Assembly: GCA_003024785.1 (NCBI GenBank)
Contig: PUQB01000271.1
Coordinates: forward strand, 62,001 to 126,000
Direction: 5' to 3'
DNA from: Selaginella tamariscina
Taxonomy: Eukaryota; Streptophyta; Lycopodiopsida; Selaginellales; Selaginellaceae
Length of the DNA: 64,000 nt
In this document: piece after piece, positions 1 through 11,106 of the stretch
Position numbering within the stretch: the stretch's first letter is position 1
Layout: the number at the start of each line of letters is the position of its first letter
Made by a program: the position numbers and the translations under genes
Notes under the pieces: model-generated
Database searches by the model: none
Told to the model about the DNA's origin: nothing
The model's input: the letters and a program-made list of their open reading frames with translations, nothing else

Positions 1-189
1 TTCTATACATATATGAGCATATGTATATAAGATTAATTTAAAAAGTATATACATATGCACACATACCATACATATCCACTTATGCAACTATATATGTATC
101 CTTATTTATGTAAATGCATTAGTTATATACTTAATGATATTAATAATATGTGTGTGTGTATGTAAAGATGTGTGTACAAAGTTAATATG
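1..189. other. AT-rich lead-in of repeat unit A
   Basis: No gene seen. The sequence matches the stretch from 12,691 onward, marked by the shared start CTATACATATATGAGC, and is mirrored near 28,345. It is therefore the left edge of the first direct copy of the repeat unit. The window edge cuts the unit. Confidence 0.7.
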
Positions 190-270
190 TAAAGAGTGGC
201 CGAGTTAGTCTAAGGCGCCAGATTAAGGTTCTGGTTTGAAAGAGCGTGGGTTCAAATCCCACACCTGACA
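190..270 (+). tRNA. Degenerate tRNA-Leu(AAG), pseudogene, copy A
   Basis: This is a class II tRNA-like sequence. The anticodon stem CCAGA/TCTGG encloses the loop TTAAGGT, which gives anticodon AAG (reads CUU, Leu). The A-box region TGGCCGAGTTAGTC and the B-box GGTTCAAATCC look intact, as does the T-stem GTGGG/CCCAC. The acceptor stem is broken: the 5' side TAAAGAG cannot pair with the 3' side ACCTGAC, so a mature charged tRNA is unlikely. The variable arm is also poorly paired. Pol III initiation could still occur because both internal boxes survive. The copies at 12,959 and 28,010 share the defect, so the tRNA died before the segment was duplicated. Confidence 0.8.
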
Positions 271-379
271 TATTTATGAATGATTTACGAAACTTAGATT
301 TGTAATATATATTATATCATATCATAGTCTCGTATATTCGTAATAAGCCCCACACATCTACATCACACACATATGTGTA
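271..379. other. Tail of dead tRNA, AT-rich
   Basis: Nothing coding. A short segment containing TAATAAGC and CACACATC motifs follows the tRNA relic. The same segment occurs once here but as a tandem pair in copy B (13,071-13,243). Confidence 0.5.
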
Positions 380-675
380 CATAGCTCTCTCTCTTCACAC
401 ACACACAGTTAATGTGTTAACTGTTTACCTGTCTTAATCTCTCTCTCTCACCACACACAGTTAATGTTTTAATTTCTCTCTCTCTCACACACAGTTAATG
501 TTTTAATTTCTCTCAACTGTGTGTGTTAACTGTTTACCTGTCTTAATCTCTCTCTCTCACACACACAGTTAATGTTTTAATTTCTCTCTCTCACACACAC
601 AGTTAATGTTTTAATTTCTCTCTCTCACACACACAGTTAATGTTTTAATTTCTCTCTCTCACACAAGTTAATGTT
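380..675 (+). repeat. Minisatellite, about 34 bp unit, roughly 7-8 copies
   Basis: Tandem copies of a unit with the core ACAGTTAATGTTTTAATT joined by a (CT)n(CA)n linker. Copy B at 13,249-13,345 has only about two units and the inverted copy near 27,850 about one, so the array changed length after duplication. Confidence 0.85.
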
Positions 676-2284
676 TTAATTGTTACCTGTCTTAAATGAA
701 TCAGAGCTGTTGAAGTGGAGTGATTCCATCTAATCATGGTTAAGTATACATGAGTGTGTGTGTGTGTGTGTGTGTGTGAAGAGAGAGAGAGAGAGAGGAC
801 GTCATATAATTATTTCCTCTGATCATGCTAAACCGATTATGGCATTCTAGTCATGGTTAAACTATTTGTTGTATAGACATTACAGCAAAAGCATTCCCCT
901 TATATATTGCATAGTATATGTATGTATACACATAAGGTCTACATGATATTTGTGTGTATATACAGTGTAATATATGAATTCATATATTTCAAAATTAAAT
1001 TGAAAATGATAAAATATTAACTCTGATTCAAAATGAAACTTGCGTCTGAAATAGATTAAATATTTACAGTATATAATGCGGAGATGTACATGGTATGTTA
1101 TTTCAACATATTATTCACTAAATTATACACCATTACTATACAGACACACACACATTACAGAAATATCTATCTATCTATCTATCTATTTATATATGCATGA
1201 ATACATGTGTCTATACACAATGAATAAATATTCCTGTATTTATTGATCAGAAAGCAATAACACATTAACTTATTGCAAAAGAATTTACTCATAAATTCTT
1301 ATACATATGTGACAGTGACATACATATATGACATGCACATACATATACGTGTATGTTTATACAAATATAGTCATATGTGGTATGCATGTGTATAAACGAA
1401 CGTATATATTAAAGATTACAAGTATATACGTCGTACAATGTAAATAAATACATAAAATACATGTTCTATGTATTATATCTACTAATAGTTCCATATTGTA
1501 CAGTTTAATTTAATCATGGCTAAGTTCTATTGATTCATTTAGTTAGACTAAACCGCGAGTAATGCATAACTATTTTATTTAAAATAAGTTATTTAAATTC
1601 TGAAATAACTACAACATGTGAATATGGGACTTTTTACTTTTTACTTTTAATATATACCATTAATAAATTAATAAATAAGCTGAAAAATAAATTTCACTAT
1701 GTACTCAAATTTAAAAGCTTTGACTGCTTGGTATATCTTATAATTAAAAAAAATAGTTAAATTCTGAAAAATATGATATAATACTTGAATATTAGTCAAC
1801 TAAAACTTAGTTAATTAACTAAATCTATCTATTTATGCACCTATATCCCGTGTCTTCTAGTACAACGTATACGTTGATAGTAACATTAAAAGTTAAAAAT
1901 TTATAGTATCTGGTTTATTAAACTTAAATTTTAATATTAATTAAATGCAAATAAAAACCTAATGTTTTGTGATATATTTTGAGGTTTTAGCAATTTAAAA
2001 CTGTCTTCATTAAAATGAAAATTCTGCTTGATCACGTCTCACAGCGTGTATGGTGATTATATACTCCATAACGTATAATATATAGATTACACTAGATGTA
2101 TGAAAGATGATACATTACGCACGCACACGTTACAGGAAAATAAATTTGAGAAAATCCTTGAACTAGATAAAAATAATATTTTATGTTATACTTTAAGTTT
2201 AACAATTTAAATAGAATGAGTTCAGTATAGTTTTTAAATAATTTGTAGGTTTCTGCAATTTATATATACATATTTGTATAATTA
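676..2284. other. AT-rich non-coding filler, copy A
   Basis: I see no gene. It holds a (GT)n(GA)n microsatellite near 753-798, a (CTAT)n tract near 1,166-1,187 and AT-rich unique sequence. It is repeated directly at 13,346-14,944 and inverted at 26,286-27,840 with small indels. Confidence 0.7.
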
Positions 2285-4440
2285 AACACGACCACAAACT
2301 CGTAAAAGCCAAATGAAAGGTTTTTGGAATATCCTTCTTAGCCATATGAACATGCCAATCCCTGATGCCAAATCTAACTTAATAAACCATTAATTCTGAC
2401 TCAATTAATCTAATAAATTGGTAAAGTTTGGAAGTAGATAAACGTCCTTGATGATAACATTGTTAAGGAGTTGGTAATTCACATAGGGAACCAAATGAGG
2501 TTTGCATGCCTATGGACTCTGTGATGAACGACACACCCTTAATTATGTGATGACCGATAACTCTTTTTGACCTGCGTTGAACTAGCACCTTAAAAGGCTT
2601 TGCATTGCCAGTGGGTATATAGTGTTAAGTCTTCACCCGCGCACCTTGGGACAAATCAAATTTGAAGAAATCTACATACTACTACTTATGTTGTTTATTC
2701 ATTGTGTTGATGCTTAAATAACGGATCAGGTATTTGAACTTTTTGGGACAAACACCACCAAATTAGAGGAGCTGTATGCATAATATAAATAGCAACAAGC
2801 TTCTTTGAATGTAAAGGAACAGACTGTAAAGACACAAACTCCAAGCATAGTATTGGAGGAGAGAGTGAAAAATCACAATACCTTTCGATTACTTTAATTA
2901 ATCATATCCCAAAATAATGTCGAAAACCTGGAAGGGACAACCCTAAGAGACCTAGATGATAACTTATTGTTGTCACCCATAATTAGCGTAGTTGAAGTGG
3001 TGTACTGTGATATTGCATGAGACTACCCATTACTGTATAAAATGTGTAAGACCTTATCTATGTCTTAAGGGTAACGAGCATCGATGCACCAGAGAGGTAG
3101 TTACTGAAGACATACTGGATCATGTATCCGTAGCACTGTGACTAAAAGATCATTCACTTGTGTAGTAAATGTGAAAATTAAATGATCTGGTGAAACTTGC
3201 AATCATTGATATACATAGCAGAAAAGCATGGAGGTGAAGTGTTTATCGCACGGGATCCCTTCGTCGCTCGTACAATTACTAGTTTCCCGAGGCTTCATCA
3301 TCTAAAAGCTCATCATCAGACATATATGGCTGCCACAGGTACACTATCCGGAATATATGGCGCCAACCTGGATGTGGTGGACGTCAATCAGGATACACAT
3401 CACATGCCCACCAAGTATGTCTAGGTGCCAACATGCCCAACAATGAACTTGATTGGGTTGACCCGCATTATTTCGATTCCTCCTGTCACGAAACATGTGA
3501 ATTTCGACCATCATACAAGAACTGGAGCAAATACAAGAGGATTTCGTGGAGGTGGTCCACAAGGTTGGCCCCGAGGTGGCCATGTGCAAGAGGTCGACCA
3601 TGAAGGGCTTGTCATGCTGACACATATGTAGTGATGAATAGGAGGAGCAAATAACCCAAGGGGACTAAGCACCAACTTAAATCGTTGATAGTGCAAAAGC
3701 TTCGTCCAATATGGTAGGACGAAGGTCCCGAATGAATCGAATGAGTTCGGGTCGCATAATCAGCCATAACATATCGAGCTTAACAGGCTCATGCATGTTA
3801 GGATTTGCACATTGGACTAAATCCATTGAATTGCATAACAGACTCACCAAGATGTTTTTGTATTGCATGCAATTGTTAAAAAGCATCGTCTGAGTCCTCA
3901 ACTTTGTCAAACGTGCATTTAAGACATTCCATCAACCGATTATTATTAGTTTGAATCTCCACAACCAATCCATTATACCATTTGAGCGTTGGCCCCTCCA
4001 CACATGTAGGAATTCTTTGAGAGCACAAGCGCCTCATCCCACTCATGATAATAAATAATAACTTAGAAATGATAAAACCAGTAATAAACATCATTTCCTG
4101 AATCACCACAAAAAGATCAGTTCGAACCTTCAACTTTATGGCATGTGAAGACGACAAAGGAGTATTAGAAGTAAATCCCCGCAGAAGGCTCAGGCGGGAA
4201 ACAAAAGGACAGACCCTTAACAAAGCACTCCAATAACTTAGTTTGTGCATCAATAGCAGTCGCAATAATATTAAAAGTCATCTTCACATTCATCATCATG
4301 AAAACAAGAAAGAGAAGAGGCAGAACATAAAAAATACCTAACTTTTCCATTAATGTAAGAACAAATAATAAATGCACAAAGTGATACTTTATTCAGCTCA
4401 AAACCCTACTTATATACATGAGGCCTTCTGCCATGTGGCA
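2285..4440 (-). mobile_element. Truncated Ty3/gypsy retrotransposon, copy A
   Basis: Read on the minus strand, the order is promoter, gag, protease region, RT start. A TATA box (GTATATAAGTAG) lies near 4,410. A first ORF starts near 4,370 with a hydrophobic N-terminus (MEKLGIFYVLPLLFL). Gag-like signatures follow: a GPTLKWYNGL stretch of the kind preceding the gag helix bundle, then LRPTILDEAFAL. After a possible degenerate CCHC knuckle (CWAC..GH..C) come a protease-like ILGYD motif and an RT-like block ending in TKLDLASG, where similarity stops. Integrase, RNase H and a second LTR are absent. Stops and frameshifts are frequent, so the element is dead. The three full copies end at the same RT position, so truncation preceded the locus duplication. 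Confidence 0.75.
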
Positions 4441-4740
4441 TACATGTGACATGTGGCACTGACACATGGGCCCATGTGCACTATATACATACGCGTATAT
4501 ACAGTTATTTTACATATATACAATATCGTACAACGTATAAATTAATTTCGACTTTAACACTAGATCGTGTGCCACGTGTCAGAAAAGATCGATTGTAAAT
4601 ATATCTTTTCATGTTTTTAATTAGGCTTGGCTAGGGCGGCCTATTCGATCGCTTCCGATTCTAAACGAATTTGCCAGCGGCTTCCGCGATTTCCGTGAAT
4701 TTATGTGATTTCTGCTATTTTCAGGTAAGCCGCTGTGTGT
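4441..4740 (+). other. Cassette leader with CACGTG box and splice donor
   Basis: This separates the gypsy promoter from the cassette. It contains several ACATGTGGC-type repeats (4,430-4,475), a CACGTG G-box near 4,575, a GC-richer block near 4,630-4,700 and a strong donor-like CAG|GTAAGC at about 4,723. That suggests a non-coding first exon for the cassette transcript. The block recurs at the other cassette copies. This is inference from composition and splice-site quality only. Confidence 0.4.
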
Positions 4741-4828
4741 GTGTGTGTTCCTGCATGATCACATAGATTACATCATGAATGTAGATGCATAATGGGGCAG
4801 AAGGACATATACACATAGTCACAATGGC

Positions 4829-5212
4829 ATGCAACTAGGGCCTCGTTCAAAAGAAATCTTAATGGCACAGATTACTTCGAGCCAGTGGAGAGCACAGATT
4901 TTCAAGTCAATGTGGCCCACCTCACCTCACTTAGGAATTCTATATATGGATTACTTGCAACACCAACGGATAGTCCAATTAGCCCAGGAGAAACGAGACG
5001 CTCAAATGGAATTCAACTACTTATTGATGATGCAAGAGACGGAAAATCCGCCTGTGACGGCAACAGACACCAAGGCAAGAGAGGAAGCGTCGTCCCTGTT
5101 CATCTCAAAAACAGACGGAAGCAATGCCAAATGGAACAAGCATATATTTCTTCAGTGTACTTGTTTTTCTTGTTCATAGTGGGGGTGATTGCACTTGTCA
5201 CGTTCTTGAGGT
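4829..5212 (+). pseudogene. Unknown 'MAQITS' cassette, copy A
   Basis: I do not recognise this family. Consensus reading across copies gives a start MAQITSSQWR, a charged middle (DYLQHQRIVQLAQEKRDAQM, then ETENPPVTETPSKR), a basic patch and a C-terminal hydrophobic run (FLFIVGVVALVTFL) resembling a single membrane segment or tail anchor. It is followed by a donor-like GAG|GTAT and an intron leading to the PARP1-derived exons. In this copy the reading frame switches at least twice, so it is broken. It recurs nine times in the window in various states of decay, always next to repeat material. Confidence 0.5.
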
Positions 5213-5317
5213 ATAATGATCTTTATACACACAATACACACATATATGTCTACGTGTATATATGTGTGACATATAAAATATAAGTAAGATGACTTATCAT
5301 ACTAATGTCTTCTGTAG

Positions 5318-6031
5318 ATGAATGGTGGGTTTCTTCTGGTTTTGAGAACGATCTTTGGGTTCTCTGGTGAGAACACACACACACATAGCATAAGTGTGGG
5401 TATGGTGTGTGTGTGTGCATGTATATATATATCCTATGCTATAATATATTGTTGTATATGCTATAAGTAAACTGATTATTAGCCATATAGTATTTTTTTT
5501 TACTATCTCATATAGTAGTATCTATTACTAAATATATTACAGAGTATTTCATGTATGTGCATATGTATACAGAACACGTACACACACATGGTTCTTACGG
5601 ATATGAATGTATATTGTTTTATAGTGCTGATGGAATGGTGTTTGGCCTTTAAAATGCTGCTCACAATGCAAGGGACCGATTGCATACGACGAGGGATGGT
5701 ATTCTTGCAAAGGATACATCTCTGAATGGAGCAAGTGCAACTATATAATTCGAGAACCTGAGCGTGAACCCAGTTGGGAAATCCCACGTAACAGATAACG
5801 TCTTGTTCATGGGAGAAACGCAAGTCAAACCTCAAGTAAGTTAACACACAAAAAACACACGCGCGCACACACATATGAAAGACGCACGCACGCACTTATA
5901 TATAGATTATGTAAATTACACGGTAACTCAGGTGTTTCTGGATTTTATTTGTCTTTCTTTTCTCCAGGCCCAATGGAAGCAGCTTATTGAAGAAGCAGGT
6001 GGCACTGTTTGCGAGTCTATGAGTTTAGGTG

Positions 6032-6063
<32 letters not shown>

Positions 6064-6870
6064 TGTGTGTGCTTGCGTGTGTGTGCATTACCGTTTTAAA
6101 GTGGAAGTGTAACAACTCGTGTTGTATTAAATATTTGCAGACATTTCTGTTATTGTTTCAAAGGAGTCGGAGCTTAATACGGATGAAGATTTGAGGTCTG
6201 ACTATTATAGCTTCAGCATAGGTGTGTGTGTGTCTTACTGTGATCTAATATATGACATATGGCAATCAAGCCGCCCGCTTGACTCTATGTTTAGAAAATA
6301 GCTATATATGTTTTAGTAGCTAAATAACCAGTTTATGGTCCGTTCATGTACCTTTTACGTACAAATCCAACGGTGCACAATGCAGGACTTCCTTGATAGC
6401 TGTGGTTGAAGAGAGGTACTTGGTGGACTGTACGGAGAAGAAGAATCGCCTTCCGTACAAGGAGTATAGACTGGAGCGTAACAAGCCTTCTGCGGTGTCT
6501 AAAGTAAAAGTTAAGTGAATATTAATAACACACACACAGGTTAATTGGAATATGCAGATACAAATGCTGGAGGCGTTGAGGACATAGAGATAGCATCTCA
6601 ACTCATAAACTGGGACAAAGAGGACAGTCTGGACTTCCAGTACAAGAAGCGCCATTTGTGATGTGCTGTCTCTTCCACACAATAGTTCGGAGTTCAACCT
6701 TGTTAAGAACTATCTCGAGAGAACACACGCTCCAACTCACAGGGTACTCATATATATATATATATATATATCTGTGGTGTGTGTATAGAGAGAAGAGAGA
6801 CATACACACATACGGACACATGCATTAGAATTAGAGTGGGGTTTAGGGCTTGATCTAAAGTTCTGAACTA
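5318..6870 (+). pseudogene. PARP1: PARP1 gene fragment, copy A (+)
   Basis: Exon-intron fragment of plant poly(ADP-ribose) polymerase 1. Exons seen: 5,318-5,366 (start of PADR1), 5,625-5,797 (PADR1 zinc-3 module with ADGMVFGPLKCC and EWSKC), BRCT pieces 5,800-5,835, 5,968-6,027, 6,141-6,220 and 6,386-6,510, then the regulatory-domain exon at 6,556-6,745. About 290 bp containing the first BRCT exon boundary is deleted at about 5,797. Exon 5,318 lacks one G compared with copy B. The last exon near 6,840 has lost part of its sequence. The N-terminal zinc fingers 1-2, WGR and catalytic ART domain are missing, so no enzyme can result. Confidence 0.8.
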
Positions 6871-7472
6871 ACATATGTATAGTAATTAAGTTTCGTTATA
6901 ATCGTGCCAGAGTAACATGTTATTCTTTATTGAAGACTTCATCGGAGCATAGGATTCACTCTCCCTCACCCTCAAGCCCTAACTAGTAACTATATATTTA
7001 TGAGCAATGACTAGTAATATACTTAATATAGTATATTATATACTAGTATATACTTAATATAATTATGTATTAATGTGTTCGTAACCCACACAAGCACATG
7101 GTGTAATGTGCACAATAATGTAATGTAATATATGTTTTGCAAGTGTATGTGTGTTGTGGATGCCATAAATATATATCTGTGCTTATATGTTTGTTAACTT
7201 ATGTATCATTGTGCAGGTATATTTAACATCGTACACACACAGTTGATATATGTGTTTTATACTTTTACATGCATATATTAAGTAGAGTGTATGCACATAC
7301 GGATAAGTTTTCTTACAGTTTTGTGTATGTGCAGATTAAGCTGAGGTAGGTGCGCTTCTAGCACAAGTGGTAAACGTGAGTTTTATCTCTTTTTTTTTGT
7401 GTGTGTGTATAAGCTGAACATTTTTTTAATGTAAATTTTTCAGTTGTTAGTTAGCTGATTGTGTGTGGGTGC

Positions 7473-7510
<38 letters not shown>

Positions 7511-8204
7511 AATTAAAGAAAAGCAGGTATATGTAAATATAAATAGGGGTATATATGTAAATATAATAAATTTTAAAGGTATAAATGTAATTTTCCCTAC
7601 ATATTATTGTTACTAGTTTTTTAATGAGTTCAAGATAAATGTGTGTGTGACTGCATTTGTAAGTGTGAAAAGTGAGAATTTATTAAAAAAAAAGTTAATT
7701 TACATAATTAAAAGTTTAGTATGCGTGCTTAAATGCATGTATAAGCAATACCTATTAAAAAAAATTAAAATTTAATACATCATTAAATGATTTACATATG
7801 TTTTACTAAAAAATAGTTAATTAAAAGATGTTTATATATTGTTATGGAGATTAGTGAAATTGTTTCATACATTTTCATATGGTGGAAATAACACCTTTCT
7901 TTCATTCCTTCTAATTTCTTATGTATTAATACTGATAAAATAAAATATAAATTAATAAAAAAATTATAATATCATAACTCTTTATCAAATTTAATCCGCA
8001 TAAATATAAATTATTGAAGTATCAATTGTACTTCATAATAAAATTAAAAGATCTTATTTCGATGAATTAAAAAGCCAAATGTTTAATGATATTATATGTG
8101 CATATATGGAAAAAAATATATATATTTATTTGAGCAGCATGTCATTAAATATCTTTTTATTCTATATGCATAAGATTTAAATTATTTAATATTGATTTTT
8201 TTTC
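6871..8204. other. Non-coding spacer downstream of PARP1 fragment A
   Basis: AT-rich, with a GTGTGT(GA)n tract near 7,470-7,510. I see no gene. It corresponds to 33,150-35,130 inverted and to 40,000-41,820 forward, but lacks about 770 bp at about 7,525 that both other copies retain. Confidence 0.65.
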
Positions 8205-8895
8205 GACTTTAACACTAGATCGTGCGCCACGTGTTAGAAAAATCGATTGTAGATATATATCTTTCATGTTTTTGATTAGGGCTTGGCTAGGACGGCCTAT
8301 TCGATCGCTTCCGATTTTAAGCGAATTTGCCAGCGGCTTTCGCATTTCCGTGAATTTATGTGATTTCTGCTATTTTCAAGTAAGCCGCTGTGTGTGTGTT
8401 CTTGCATGGATCACATAGATTACATCCATGAATGTAGATGCATAATGGGGCAGAAGGACATATACACACAGTCGCAATGGCATGTAACTAGGGCCTCGTT
8501 CAAGAAGAGATCTCAATGGTACAGATTACTTCGAACCAGTGGAGGAGCACAGATTTTCAAGTTCAATGTGGCTCACCTCACCTCACTCAGGAATTCTATA
8601 CGATGGATTACTTGCAACACCAACGAATAGTCCAATTAGCCCAGGAGAAATGAGACGCTCAAATGGAATCCAACTACTTATTAATGATGCAGCAGACAAA
8701 AATCCGCATGTGACAGAGACCCCAAGCAAGAGAAGAAGCGTCTTATTTCGATGAATTAAAAAGCCAAATGTTTAATGATATTATATGTGCATATATGGAA
8801 AAAAAGAAAACTATTTATTTGAGTAGCATGTCATTAAATATCTTTTTATTCTATATGCATAAATTTAAAATATTTAATATTGATTTTTTTCTTTT
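8053..8895 (+). repeat. About 150 bp direct repeats flanking a cassette
   Basis: The segment 8,053-8,205 (from TTATTTCGATGAATTAAAA to a poly-T near ATTGATTTTTTT) is repeated at 8,745-8,895. Between the copies lies the truncated cassette at 8,205-8,745. The same arrangement is seen inverted at 32,105-33,320. It reads like a duplication created when the cassette was inserted or recombined in. Confidence 0.7.
8395..8745 (+). pseudogene. Unknown 'MAQITS' cassette, truncated copy A'
   Basis: This is a second copy of the unknown cassette. It covers the leader with a G-box (CACGTG near 8,228), the MAQ/MVQ-like start near 8,515 and the middle segment. It ends abruptly at GAAGCGTC where the flanking direct repeat begins, so the hydrophobic C-terminus is absent. 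No PARP1 exons follow it. The mirrored copy is at 32,690-32,960. Confidence 0.6.
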
Positions 8896-10298
8896 TAAGA
8901 GGAATATATTTTATTTATTTCTGAATTAGATTCATATGTTCTCAACTGTGTATCAAATATTTATATATATATTCTTACTTTTTCAAACGATGGTATTATA
9001 TATTATGTAATGCATAATTACCCAAAAGTACATGAGCTGGGTAGGACCATATATATGTTTGTTTAAATAACACATGCTAAAGCTAATATTGGAATTCAGT
9101 AACTTGCATAAGTTAAAATGTGAAATTTTATATATAATTTTTTAGATTTCAAGTTTAAATCTTTTTAAATGAACTATATATTAGTTAACAGAGAATCATT
9201 TATATTAACATTAAAAATTATATTATACACCAGTACTATAACGCAAGCATACATACACACGTTACAGGATGTATATATACAATGGAAACTTGGATTCTCT
9301 CTCTTTCTCTCTCTCACACACACATTTTGCATGCTTTATTTGATTTCTTAGTATGGAATTGTGCATACATACATACATACGTACATATATACACATACAT
9401 GTACATGCATATAAACGTGATCAGTATGTACGTTGTACATACATACTTATAATATGCACATGTATACATTTATGTATTAAGTACAAAAACAAAACATACA
9501 TGTACATGTACATGCTAGAATCCATTTTAGTTAATTTAGTTAGCTTTTACCACAAACTATATAAATATTCTTTATTATTTAAGCTTGATTAAACTGTGTA
9601 ATTATAATATGTGATTTTTATATTTTGTATGGTTTGATTATGGAATGATATAAATTATAATAAGAGTTCTGCAAGTCTGATTAAATATACATTAAACATT
9701 AGCTAAATATATCTTCGTATGATGTGAAATTGATAGCAAATTTAATAAACACAAACAATCATTTTAATGTTTTAATTGAACATAATTACTAAGCTTTAAA
9801 TATAAATGTATTTTGTGATATATACATATGTTTTAAGAAATTGTTATTAAATCTTTACATATACGAATATAAACATATTCAAAATTAAACAATCATAATA
9901 TGAATTACTATTGTCGAATTTAGTTTTACCTCAAGTTTATTATAAAATATCCAATTTTAACAGCTATCAAATATAATATGTATTTAACATATTAATTATA
10001 TTTATATTTACATTACTAGAATAAATTCATAATTAAATTATGGCATATAAACATATAAAATTTAATTTTTATTTTAATTAATTAAATTAAATGCTAAAAT
10101 TTTAAACTGTCGGTAAAACTTCGGTATTTCTTATCACTAATGAAGAAAAATAATTAAATTCTCAAAAATAAACAAAAATTATGGTAAACTGTGTCCATTA
10201 ATTCTGCTTGATTTCTTGTACATGTATTTGAACATTAAAGTCTATTTTGCATCTATAGTATATTTTATGCAGTTTATACATGTGTGTGTCTACATCTG

Positions 10299-10363
<65 letters not shown>

Positions 10364-11062
10364 GAGAGAGAGACACAAACATATTATTTATATAGTGAAG
10401 TTACAGCGTGTATGAACTATATGCATGTATGTTATACAACAGCTTATACCCAATACATAAATTAAATATCTACTATATAGATTATACCACAATAATTTAC
10501 TTCTACATATATACAGTTCTCTTATGATACACGACAATGCATGTGTGTATGTGTATAGCTACGTTTATTTAAATTAATTAAATATGTGTGCATAACATAT
10601 ATGTTAGCTTTTATTAAACTGATTTGTGTATAGCTACGTTTATTTAAATTAATTAAATATGTGTGCATAACATATATGTTAGCTTTTATTAAACTGATTT
10701 TTATTATTTAGATTAGATTATAGAGTATAACTATAATAATATTTTGCAAGGTTTGGTTGACTATAGAATGATATAATGATGAATTATTAAGTCTGATTAG
10801 ATAAGTATTAGGTCAAGCTAATATAACTTAAAACTAAATTTTTATTAAATCTTGCGATAGTCAATATAGAAAACACATGTTTTTAATTTTGTTACAAAAT
10901 ACTAAAAAAAAAATAATTCAATTTTTTAAATAAATAAAGAATAGAGTTTTCTAGGTGTATATTATAACGAACTCTTATCACACCTCGTGAACGTAGAGTT
11001 CATTATAAATTGAATTAAACTAATATAAGAAAATTGTTAAATATATGTATTTAAATTTAGTT

Positions 11063-11106
<44 letters not shown>

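Noticed and set aside
190-270. Functional tRNA-Leu gene
   Set aside because: The acceptor stem does not pair at almost any position, in all three copies.
3197-3424. 75-codon plus-strand ORF (MQSLIYIAEKHGG..) in the gypsy copy
   Set aside because: It lies antisense to the gag-protease part of a minus-strand element and matches nothing I know. Treated as a shadow.
2285-4440. Possible endogenous pararetrovirus
   Set aside because: Promoter-gag-PR-RT order and the gag-type signatures fit Ty3/gypsy. No movement-protein or coat-protein features were seen, though truncation prevents a firm exclusion.
5875-6099. ORFs over CA/CT/GT repeats, here and at 10,280, 46,306 and 60,454
   Set aside because: They are low-complexity translations of microsatellites and intron sequence.
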